Of a stretch of 64,000 nucleotides of DNA, positions 27,946-35,959 are shown piece by piece. A model generated the notes under the pieces. That model made no database searches. It was not told the origin of the DNA and saw only the letters and a program-made list of their open reading frames with translations. The position numbers and the translations under genes are program-made. Positions within the stretch are counted from its first letter, which is position 1; each line of letters begins with the position of its first letter. The DNA is taken from contig NZ_MINN01000022.1 in assembly GCF_001877785.1 (NCBI RefSeq), positions 22,490-86,489 on the forward strand. Reading direction: 5' to 3'. Origin of the DNA: Rossellomorea aquimaris. Lineage in GTDB: Bacteria; Bacillota; Bacilli; Bacillales; Bacillaceae_B.

Positions 27946-28118
27946 TCTTTCTTAGCTAACTTAATAACTTCCTTCACATCAGAACCCCTATAAACGGCAG
28001 TCTTACTATTATTATCTGTAAAATAGATCTCCCCATATTCATGTTCACGGGTAAAGCCGAGAATCATAAAATTGTATGTTTGCTTATCTTTTAATAGGAT
28101 GAATTCTTGTTTTTTGAT
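27924..28118 (-). CDS. Small protein with no standard start codon (possible ATC/ATT start)
   Basis: An open frame of 64 residues (KKQEFILLKDKQTYNFMILG, then FTREHEYGEIYFTDN, then AVYRGSDVKEVIKL) looks like a compact globular protein and ends inside the shared terminator hairpin. There is no ATG, GTG or TTG between the upstream in-frame stop and an internal Met at about residue 18. GGGGGT lies six bases before ATC 28118, and ATT is two codons further upstream. Either a rare start is used, the protein is shorter, or the gene has lost its start. It lies 41 bp downstream of the HTH gene on the same strand, so the two may be co-transcribed. Confidence 0.5.
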   Translation of the reverse strand: MKKQEFILLKDKQTYNFMILGFTREHEYGEIYFTDNNSKTAVYRGSDVKEVIKLAKKESSNLRR

Positions 28119-28159
28119 GTTAATACCCCCAATTGACTACCAAGTCAATCTTCTTAACT

Positions 28160-28405
28160 TCATCTCTTTTTTATCTTAGCGAATTCCTTGAAAAACAGGT
28201 CCATACTAATTCCTGTTTTATTATGTATGATGCACAGTGTTAGAGCACTAGGGATTCTTTGCCCGCGCTCGATCATCCCGTAGCCTTCTTCTGACAATTC
28301 AGTTGTCTCAGCAAACTCAGCCTGGGTCATTCCAAGTTCATATCTTCCCCGTTTCAAATGTTCACCCAGTAATTTCGCAAATGGTTGATTTTCTTCTTTT
28401 ACCAA
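28160..28405 (-). CDS. XRE-family helix-turn-helix regulator
   Basis: The 81-residue protein is almost entirely an HTH_3 domain: LGEHLKRGRYELGMTQAEFA, then TELSEEGYGMIERGQRIPSA, then TLCIIHNKTGISMDLFF. It starts with TTG 28405 behind AAAGGGGAGAA. Such small regulators act as dimeric repressors. The downstream gene on the same strand is the small ORF at 27924, which may be its partner. The target is unknown. It marks the edge between the sugar locus and the defence island. Confidence 0.85.
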   Translation of the reverse strand: MVKEENQPFAKLLGEHLKRGRYELGMTQAEFAETTELSEEGYGMIERGQRIPSALTLCIIHNKTGISMDLFFKEFAKIKKR

Positions 28406-28671
28406 AGGTTTCTCCCCTTTTTACAATCATTATCAAATCGGGGAAAACCCAGCACCACAAACAGGTAGTTGGATTATTACAAAATATGTAAAATACTTAA
28501 AATTTATTTTTTCTCTGTCTTTATCAGAAGAAATTCCTACTTGCCGATCTACTATTAAGGAATAGATGGTCAGAAGCTTACATAGAGAAATGTTCAGAAA
28601 GTGGGGGAGTATTCCTGGCTCCCTATTAAAATGCTAAAATATAGATATTATAAAAACAGGAGGTCACTAAT

Positions 28672-28995
28672 ATGCCGACCTATAACAAGTTAGTCCGGGA
28701 TAAAATCCCCGAAATCATTGAAAGTAAAGGGAAGAAGTTTTCAATCAAGGTACTGAACGATGAAGACTACATAAAGTATTTGAAAGTAAAGGCTTATGAG
28801 GAACTGGATGAGTACTGTGCTGCTGATACGGATGGAGAAGCAGTGGAAGAGCTTGCTGATCTGTTAGAGGTTTTCAGGGCTTTGGCCAAGCAGCATGGAT
28901 CTTCTATAGAGGAAGTGGAAGCAGTGCGGATAGAGAAGGCTGAGAAGCGTGGGGGATTTGAGGAGAAGGTGTTTTTGATTGGAGTAGAGGATTGA
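28672..28995 (+). CDS. MazG-like nucleotide pyrophosphohydrolase
   Basis: The 107-residue protein begins TYNKLVRDKIPEIIESKGKK, the hallmark of a small MazG/phosphoribosyl-ATP-pyrophosphatase-like family common in bacteria and phages. It carries the metal-binding acidic pattern YEELDEYCAAD followed by EAVEELADLLEVFRAL. Members hydrolyse (d)NTPs to the monophosphate and pyrophosphate. It has its own promoter region and AGGAGG ribosome site. It stands just before the restriction-related genes, so a role in nucleotide-based phage defence is possible but not shown. Confidence 0.85.
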   Translation: MPTYNKLVRDKIPEIIESKGKKFSIKVLNDEDYIKYLKVKAYEELDEYCAADTDGEAVEELADLLEVFRALAKQHGSSIEEVEAVRIEKAEKRGGFEEKVFLIGVED

Positions 28996-29061
28996 TTCAA
29001 TTGAATTTGTATCTGATCTAATATATAGGGGAAAATAAATCTCTAAGCAAGGTGGAAACTA

Positions 29062-29389
29062 ATGAACAGCTTTGAATTAAAAGATAAAATCAACAACCTG
29101 TCCATATGGAAGAAAGGGGATCAGAGAGCCCCTCATAAGCCGTTATTAATTTTATTAGCATTGGGACAGCTTCAAGCGGACAAACCCAGATTCATAAGTT
29201 ATGAAGTTACTAGGGAGAAGCTAACAGAGCTGCTGAGGGAATTCGGACCGCTCAGGAAGTCCTATCTATCACCCTAAAGATCTTTTTGTTCTACTGAGAG
29301 ACGGGGTCAAGCTAATAGATTTAGATGTGGATGGAAATATTCAAAGTACTCATCAGTTAATGGAGCATAAAGTTGTAGGTGGGTTTTAA
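29062..29389 (+). pseudogene. Remnant of an HNH-type restriction endonuclease gene
   Basis: The first 68 codons encode NLSIWKKGDQRAPHKPLLIL, then LLREFGPLRKSY. I recognise this as the N-terminal domain of a family of HNH endonucleases (McrA-like). The frame then stops. Shifting frame at that point continues as YHPKDLFVLLRDGVKLIDLD to a stop at 29389. The expected central part is missing and no HNH motif remains, so the gene carries a deletion plus a frameshift. It is preceded by an intact AAGGTGG ribosome site. Confidence 0.7.
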
Positions 29390-29606
29390 CAATGTGGATC
29401 ATTTGTTACCCTTAGATTTCTAATGAATTTAAAATAATTCAATAAACGTTTCTAAAAAATTTCTCGAAAGTAGATTACTATTAAACCCATACTATTTCAT
29501 ATGATTCATATTTGTTCAAAAACCTATTAGTTATTTAAAAATTACCTCATCCTTCTCGTCTTAAATTGTTTTTCTATCTGTAACACTAAAAGCCTTAAAT
29601 GAATTT

Positions 29607-29615
29607 TGCTATAAT
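29607..29615 (+). promoter_or_regulatory. Extended -10 promoter of the methylase operon
   Basis: TGCTATAAT is a perfect extended -10 element 38 bp before the methylase start. No good -35 box was seen, as is common with extended -10 promoters. Confidence 0.6.
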
Positions 29616-29652
29616 AGTACCAATAGTAACTAATTAAAGGACTGAAATTCAT

Positions 29653-32427
29653 ATGTCAAAGAAATATATATTATCCATTACAGAAATTGAAGATAAAGTT
29701 AAAACAATTGTTAAAAATTTTAATGAAGACACTTTTATTGAAGAGTTTTTAGGACTTTTTGATATTCCTAAAACAAGTATCACACGTGCAAGATCCAGTG
29801 AAGGCGATTTTTTTATAAGAAATAAAGTTCGTTATCGTAAAGTTGAAAATAATCCACTACAAGCTATCGATGAAATTGAGCAGGAAATTTTATCTCAAAA
29901 CCAAAGGCCACGCTATATTATCTCAACGGACTTTAAAATGCTTTATGCAAAAGACACAAAAACAAATGATTCGCTTGCTATCCACTTAGAAGATTTACCA
30001 ACTTCTGCAGAGTTCTTCCTTGCATGGAATGGGATAGAGAAAGCAGATTATCAAAAAGAGAGCCCAGCGGATATTAAAGCTGCGGAGCGTTTCACAAAAC
30101 TCTATGATGAATTGGTCAAGATCAATCCAAATAATGACGCTAAAGGTAAACCTTTTAACCTTTTTTTAATTCGTACACTTTTTTTGTACTTCTGTGAAGA
30201 TACAGAAATTATCACTAAAGGTTCATTTACTAATATTCTTAAGACAAGAACTGCATCTAATGGAAGTAATCTGAATTCAGTCATTAAAGAATTATTTTTA
30301 ACTTTAGATGTTCCTGAAAACCTAAGATACAATACGCCTAAATGGTTAAAAAAACTCCCATACGTAAATGGAAAGCTTTTTAAAGAACCACATCTTGACT
30401 TGAATTTTAGCACTTTAACCCGAAAACTTCTAATCGAAGCTGGTGAAATGCTTAACTGGAATGAAATAAATCCTGATATTTTGGGCTCGATGATTCAAAC
30501 TGTTGCAAATAAAGAAGAACGTCAAGTTTCAGGTATGCACTACACGAGCGTGCCCAATATAATGAAAGTAATTAAGCCACTATTTTTGGACAATCTTCAA
30601 GCGGAATATGAAAGACTTTCTGAACGAGCGTATAATTACTTAGAACGAGAGATTACTGAAAAACAAAGACGAGAACAACAACGTAACATTATTAAAGAAC
30701 TAAATAGTTTGCTTGAACGAATGAGTAAAATTAAGTTTTTAGACCCTGCCTGTGGATCTGGTAATTTTTTGATTATTGCCTACAAAGAACTTCGCAGGCT
30801 TGAAATCCAAATCCTTATAAAAATTCGTGAAATCCAGGACGCTTTAAAGGAAAAGAATGTTTATCAAGGAGAATTTCTAAAGCAATCTAAAATTAAGCTA
30901 AACCAATTCTCAGGTATTGAGATTGATGATTTCGCACATGAAGTGGCTAAACTTTCTCTTTATATTGTTGAACATCAAATGAATGTAGAAATGATTGAAT
31001 CTCTAGCGGACTATCAACCTAAAATTCTTCCACTTCAAGAATCAGGGAATATTGTACACGGTAATGCTCTACGTTTGGATTGGAAACAAGTTGTTCCTTA
31101 TGAGACTGATGATGAAGTTTATATTATGGGGAACCCACCTTATATTGGTGCAAAACTTCAAAGTAAAATTCAGAAAAAAGATTTAGAAATTGCGATCAGC
31201 CCAGTTTTGAATTATAAGAAACTTGATTATATTTCTGGTTGGTTCTATAAAGCAACAAAATATATCTTTGAAATAAATGCTCAATATGCTTTTGTTACGA
31301 CAAATTCGATAAACCAAGGTGAGCAAGTAAGTCAACTATGGAATGAATTGTTGAAATATGGAGACATTTCTTTTGCTTACCCTTCCTTCAAATGGGGAAA
31401 TAGTGCTGCAAATAATGCTGGAGTTACGGTTGCAATAATAGGATTTTCAAGTAAAAATAAAAGTCGAAAAATACTTTATATTGATGATATTGCAAGTTAT
31501 GGTTCTAATATCAATCCGTATTTAACATTCGGAAACAATATTATTGTTAAAAACTCAAATGAAAATTTTGCTGATTTACCTCAAATGGTCATGGGTAATA
31601 TGCCAAGAAGCAAATATCTAGTTTTCGAGCGAGAAGAAAAAGACAGGTTAGTTAATAAATACCCTGAAACAGCTCAATTTTTTAAAAAGTATATTGGTTC
31701 ACAAGGTTTTATTAAAGGTGAATATCGCTATACGCTCTGGTTAGAAGAGCAAGATTATATTAAGCTAAAAACTATTCCAGAATTCGCTCAAATTTTTAGC
31801 CAAGTTTCTGTAGAACGTTCAGGAGAAAAGTCAGCAGAATCTACAAAAGAATATGCTAAGAAGCCATGGCTATTTGTTCAACGGGGAGAATGGGACAAGG
31901 CAAATAAATCTGGAAAAATAAAGGGAAAACAAACATTAGTTGTTCCAAAGGTCTCTTCAGAAACCAGAGACTATGTACCAATTGGATTTGTAGAAGATGA
32001 TACAATAATTTCAGATCTTGCTATGGTTGTTTACGATGCACCGATTTGGCTCCTCGGCATCCTAGAATCTCGAATGCATATGACTTGGTTACGTGCAGTT
32101 GGTGGGAAATTGAAAACAGATTATCGCTATTCTGCAGGAATGGTTTACAATACTTTCCCAATTCCCAAGCTGTCAACAAACCGCAAAAATATCCTTGAAG
32201 AAGCCGTTTTAGAAATGTTGGATGTCCGTGAAGAAGAAGGGGGTACTCTTGCTGAGCTATATGGAGGTGCGAATAAACCAATGAACGGAAGATTGCGCGA
32301 AGCACACGAAAAAATTGATGGTGTTGTGGAGCGCGCTTATAAGCAAGAGCCTTTTAAATCTGATGAGGAACGATTGAGTGTGTTGTTGAAGCTTTATCAA
32401 GAAAAGGTAAGTGAGGAGAAAATATGA
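29653..32427 (+). CDS. DnmA (YeeA)-like adenine-specific DNA methyltransferase
   Basis: The 924-residue protein has a single N6-adenine methylase core: SAM-binding FLDPACGSGNFL (363-373) and catalytic NPPY (494-497), flanked by a long N-terminal region and a C-terminal target-recognition region ending in NTFPIPKLS. This is the MmeI/YeeA layout. In B. subtilis, DnmA (YeeA) methylates adenine in a non-palindromic motif without associated cleavage. The N-terminal segment that holds D-x-E-x-K nuclease residues in MmeI shows no such motif here, so it is probably methylase only. It overlaps the helicase gene by four bases, and the YeeC-like gene follows, as in B. subtilis. Confidence 0.85.
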   Translation: MSKKYILSITEIEDKVKTIVKNFNEDTFIEEFLGLFDIPKTSITRARSSEGDFFIRNKVRYRKVENNPLQAIDEIEQEILSQNQRPRYIISTDFKMLYAKDTKTNDSLAIHLEDLPTSAEFFLAWNGIEKADYQKESPADIKAAERFTKLYDELVKINPNNDAKGKPFNLFLIRTLFLYFCEDTEIITKGSFTNILKTRTASNGSNLNSVIKELFLTLDVPENLRYNTPKWLKKLPYVNGKLFKEPHLDLNFSTLTRKLLIEAGEMLNWNEINPDILGSMIQTVANKEERQVSGMHYTSVPNIMKVIKPLFLDNLQAEYERLSERAYNYLEREITEKQRREQQRNIIKELNSLLERMSKIKFLDPACGSGNFLIIAYKELRRLEIQILIKIREIQDALKEKNVYQGEFLKQSKIKLNQFSGIEIDDFAHEVAKLSLYIVEHQMNVEMIESLADYQPKILPLQESGNIVHGNALRLDWKQVVPYETDDEVYIMGNPPYIGAKLQSKIQKKDLEIAISPVLNYKKLDYISGWFYKATKYIFEINAQYAFVTTNSINQGEQVSQLWNELLKYGDISFAYPSFKWGNSAANNAGVTVAIIGFSSKNKSRKILYIDDIASYGSNINPYLTFGNNIIVKNSNENFADLPQMVMGNMPRSKYLVFEREEKDRLVNKYPETAQFFKKYIGSQGFIKGEYRYTLWLEEQDYIKLKTIPEFAQIFSQVSVERSGEKSAESTKEYAKKPWLFVQRGEWDKANKSGKIKGKQTLVVPKVSSETRDYVPIGFVEDDTIISDLAMVVYDAPIWLLGILESRMHMTWLRAVGGKLKTDYRYSAGMVYNTFPIPKLSTNRKNILEEAVLEMLDVREEEGGTLAELYGGANKPMNGRLREAHEKIDGVVERAYKQEPFKSDEERLSVLLKLYQEKVSEEKI

Positions 32428-34349
32428 CTTCAAATATTTTTGAAATTAATTACAATGGTACTGGACATAGTCAAAATATAAATACATTAGGGATGCGTGA
32501 GATGCAGGCACGTGTTTATGAGAAACGTACCTCACAATATCTATTGGTAAAAGCTCCCCCTGCATCAGGGAAATCACGTGCTTTGATGTTCGTAGCTCTG
32601 GATAAGCTAATGAATCAAGGAATAAAAAAAGCAATTATTGCAGTTCCTGAACGTTCTATTGGAAAATCATTCCAAAGTACAGAACTCGTAAAAACTGGAT
32701 TCTTCTCTGATTGGTTTATTAATCCTCAAAATAACCTTACGGATCGTGGAACAAGTGAGAGTAAAGTGTCACGATTTGTGAAATTTATAAGTTCATCAAA
32801 TCCAGAAGACAATATCATGGTTTGCACTCATGCAACTTTACGCTTTGCTTTTAATCAATTGAATAACTCGGATTTTGATAATGTTTTACTTGCCATTGAT
32901 GAGTTTCATCATGTATCACAAGATAATAATTCTGTTCTTGGTAATGCGATACGTAATATTATGGGGAATTCTTCTGCGCATATCGTAGCGATGACTGGCT
33001 CCTACTTCCGTGGGGATTCAGTCCCGATTTTGGAGCCAACTGACGAACAAAAATTTGATAAGGTAATTTATACTTATTATGAACAACTTGAGGGATATAA
33101 ATATTTAAAAAGTTTTGCAATGGGTTATAGTTTCTATAGAGGGCGTTATACAGATGCTCTTTCAGAAGTTTTGAACACTTCAAAGAAAACAATTATCCAT
33201 ATCCCAAATGTAAATTCTGGTGAATCAACCAAAGATAAATATGATGAAGTTGATCGTATTTTAGAAGAATTAGGTGATGCTAAATTTGATGAAAATACAG
33301 GGCTTTGGCTAGTAACTGAAGAATCTGGAAGAGTATTAAAAATTGCCGATTTAGTTAACGAGGATGGTCGTGAAAAGGTTCAAGAATATATCCGAAATAT
33401 GGCTAAAATTGATGACTTGGATATTATTATCGCCCTTGGTATGGCAAAAGAAGGATTTGATTGGCCATTTGCGGAATATGCTTTAACAATCGGATATCGT
33501 AACTCATTAACTGAAATCGTGCAAATTATTGGGCGAGTGACACGTGATAGTTCAAATAAAAATCATGCACAATTCACTAATTTAATTGCTCAACCAGATG
33601 CGCAAGATGATGAAGTCATGTTTGCGGTTAATAATGTTATGAAGGCAATCACAGCAAGTCTTTTGATGGAATCAGTTTTGGCTCCAAACTTTAACTTTAA
33701 GCGTAAGGATAATGGTGATCAAAAATCAAATGGAACAAATATTTTTATCAAAGGTTTAAAGGAGCCAAGTACAAATCGTTCAAAAGATATTATTCAAAAC
33801 GATTTAAATGATTTAAAAGCTTCTGTTTTACAAGATAATCAAATTCAGCAAGCCATTGCTGCTGGCGTAGAAGCGAAAGTAATTAATAAACAGCTAATAC
33901 CGCGTGTGATTATGAATACTTACCCTGATTTAACAAATGATGAGACTGAGGAGGTACGTCAGCACTTGGTTGCACAATCTGTCATTCAATCTGCTGAACG
34001 TGAAGAAGGAATTAGCGGAAAACAATTCCTCAAAATGGCAAATAAATTTATAAACATTGATGAAATTGCCATTGATTTAATTGATCAAGTGAATCCTTTC
34101 CAACGTGCATATGAAGTAATTTCAAAAGAGATTGATGCACCAACCTTACGATTTATACAAGATTATATGGATGGTATAAAATTTATTTTTTCTGAAGATG
34201 AATTAATTATGTTGTATCCTCAAATTGTTCAATTTAAAAAAGAAAATGGAAGAATTCCAGATAAGTCTAGCTCAGACCAATATGAGCAAAGACTGGCATA
34301 TGCTTTATTAAGATTGGAGCAATTAAGGAGAGAGAGACAAGATGGATAA
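32424..34349 (+). CDS. YeeB-like superfamily 2 helicase
   Basis: The 641-residue protein has Walker A (VKAPPASGKS, Lys50), a DEFH Walker B box (159-162 in LLAIDEFHHV), a motif-III-like MTGSYFRGD, and motif VI IIGRVTRDSS. It therefore has both RecA-like domains of an SF2 (DEAD/SNF2-like) ATPase. It is translationally coupled to the methylase upstream (ATGA overlap) and overlaps the YeeC-like gene by eight bases. Its place in the DnmA-YeeB-YeeC cluster suggests that it translocates on DNA for a methylation-guided activity. In B. subtilis no restriction was shown for this trio. Confidence 0.85.
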   Translation: MTSNIFEINYNGTGHSQNINTLGMREMQARVYEKRTSQYLLVKAPPASGKSRALMFVALDKLMNQGIKKAIIAVPERSIGKSFQSTELVKTGFFSDWFINPQNNLTDRGTSESKVSRFVKFISSSNPEDNIMVCTHATLRFAFNQLNNSDFDNVLLAIDEFHHVSQDNNSVLGNAIRNIMGNSSAHIVAMTGSYFRGDSVPILEPTDEQKFDKVIYTYYEQLEGYKYLKSFAMGYSFYRGRYTDALSEVLNTSKKTIIHIPNVNSGESTKDKYDEVDRILEELGDAKFDENTGLWLVTEESGRVLKIADLVNEDGREKVQEYIRNMAKIDDLDIIIALGMAKEGFDWPFAEYALTIGYRNSLTEIVQIIGRVTRDSSNKNHAQFTNLIAQPDAQDDEVMFAVNNVMKAITASLLMESVLAPNFNFKRKDNGDQKSNGTNIFIKGLKEPSTNRSKDIIQNDLNDLKASVLQDNQIQQAIAAGVEAKVINKQLIPRVIMNTYPDLTNDETEEVRQHLVAQSVIQSAEREEGISGKQFLKMANKFINIDEIAIDLIDQVNPFQRAYEVISKEIDAPTLRFIQDYMDGIKFIFSEDELIMLYPQIVQFKKENGRIPDKSSSDQYEQRLAYALLRLEQLRRERQDG

Positions 34350-35496
34350 GCTTAATCTTGATGATATTTTTTCAGATCCAATTTTTGATGAACTAATAGC
34401 AGAATCTCCTAATAGAGAAGTTAAGCGAATTGACCCAGAATTTGAAAGATTTAAAGAGATTATTACTTGGATAAAAAATCACGGTGGAAAAGAGCCTGGA
34501 AAATCTCGTGATATGACAGAAAGAAAGTTATATTCCAGACTTAAGGGCTATCGAGATAAGCCAGAAATGATAAAGAAGCTAGCAGAGATTGATGAACTAA
34601 ACTTGTTTGATAGTAAAAATATAGTAATTGAAAATCCAATGAAAAATCCTGAATCTCTTGATGATATTCTCAATGATGACACGCTTTTTGGGAGTAAAGA
34701 AAAAGTTGATTCATTACTTGATTTGTCTAGATATAAGAGAACAATTAGTGCGGCTGATAAATATAGCGTTCGGAAACGAGCTAGCCATTTTGAACGTTAT
34801 GAACCTTTATTTAAACTTGCTCAAAAAGAAATTGCAAATGGCACTAGGAAAATAGTACCGGTGGATACTGAAAAAAATATTATGCCAGGTAAATTTTATA
34901 TTGATAATGGAATTCTACTGTATATTCTATCTATAGGTGATTATTATATAGATAAAAATGGTTATCGTAACGCAAAGCTTCACCTTATTTATGAAAATGG
35001 AACTGAAAACAAAGGCATTTTACTTAGATCTTTTGCATCCAATCTCTTTGATAAAACTCGTCATGGTAGAATGGTAACGGAAGTAATGAGTGATGTTATA
35101 GGAGAAACAACTGTTGAAGAAAGATCTGCTGAATATTTAACTACTGGCTATATTTATGTAGTCAAATCACTTAGCTCTAATCCTGAAATATCAAAGTATC
35201 AAAATCTTTATAAGATTGGTTTTGCTAGCGAAAGTGTTGAAAAACGTATTAGAAATGCGGAAAATGAACCCACTTATCTATATGCACCTGTGAAAGTTGT
35301 TGCAACCTGGGAAGTTCAGAACTTTAATGGTCGAAAATTAGAAACAGTTTTACATCATAGATTTGCAGATCAGCAATTACAAATTTCTGTTCCAACAGCA
35401 AATGGGAAATTTGAAAATCCTAAAGAATGGTATATAGTTTCTTTGGAGGAAATTGAAGCAAATATAAATGATATTATTGTGAAATTGAATATATAA
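34342..35496 (+). CDS. YeeC-like protein with C-terminal GIY-YIG (T5orf172/MUG113-type) domain
   Basis: The 384-residue protein ends in a GIY-YIG-type nuclease domain at about residues 265-384. It opens TGYIYVVKSL, continues NLYKIGFASESVEKRIRN, and has a catalytic-type acidic helix (GRKLETVLHHRF) and a closing NPKEWY. The N-terminal 260 residues are charged and hold a possible DNA-binding segment (WIKNHGGKEPGKSRDMTERK, resembling a helicase-associated helical motif). It is the last gene of the methylase cluster. The nuclease fold makes it the candidate effector of the system, if there is one. Confidence 0.8.
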   Translation: MDKLNLDDIFSDPIFDELIAESPNREVKRIDPEFERFKEIITWIKNHGGKEPGKSRDMTERKLYSRLKGYRDKPEMIKKLAEIDELNLFDSKNIVIENPMKNPESLDDILNDDTLFGSKEKVDSLLDLSRYKRTISAADKYSVRKRASHFERYEPLFKLAQKEIANGTRKIVPVDTEKNIMPGKFYIDNGILLYILSIGDYYIDKNGYRNAKLHLIYENGTENKGILLRSFASNLFDKTRHGRMVTEVMSDVIGETTVEERSAEYLTTGYIYVVKSLSSNPEISKYQNLYKIGFASESVEKRIRNAENEPTYLYAPVKVVATWEVQNFNGRKLETVLHHRFADQQLQISVPTANGKFENPKEWYIVSLEEIEANINDIIVKLNI

Positions 35497-35959
35497 TTTA
35501 AAATTAGTTAGCTTTTAAAGTTTCTTCGTTAAATGCTTCCTCTGCTATTGAGGTGTTAGTAATTCAAGAAGATTGGTTCGATTAAAGTTATTAAATATTC
35601 AACAAGATGAAAGGTAGTGGCTATTTGTCCGCTACCTTTTTTAATTATAAGAAGAACCTTATAACATTATTTAGAAAATAAATTATAATATTTAGTTAAA
35701 TAGGTAAAATATTAAAAAGGGATAATTTTATAATAAAATGAAATAATTTTTATAAAGAAGAAACCTGGCTCATTATACTGCAACTATTATTTAAGTACAT
35801 ACTTGAAGTCCATACCACCATATCGAATTTAGTATATGTAAAGTAAATATGAATATGTTATCTAGATTATTTTAGCATGATTAATCTGAGACTTGCAGAA
35901 AGCTATATTAATTGGAAATAATTTGCTAAACTAAAGAAAACGACGTTTAGGAGACATCT
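35497..35959. other. Intergenic, 463 bp, AT-rich
   Basis: It holds a terminator at 35609-35642 (AAGGTAG and CTACCTT arms with T6) that closes the methylase cluster. After that come about 300 bp of AT-rich sequence without a convincing reading frame, and an AGGAGA ribosome site for the McrB-like gene. Confidence 0.6.
35609..35642 (+). terminator. Rho-independent terminator of the methylase cluster
   Basis: AAAGGTAGTGGC and GTCCGCTACCTTT form the stem around a TATTT loop, followed by T6. Confidence 0.85.

Noticed and set aside
29653..32427. Reading the methylase as a bifunctional MmeI-type restriction enzyme
   Set aside because: No D-x(n)-E-x-K nuclease motif was visible in the N-terminal region, and the gene order matches the methylase-only DnmA cluster.
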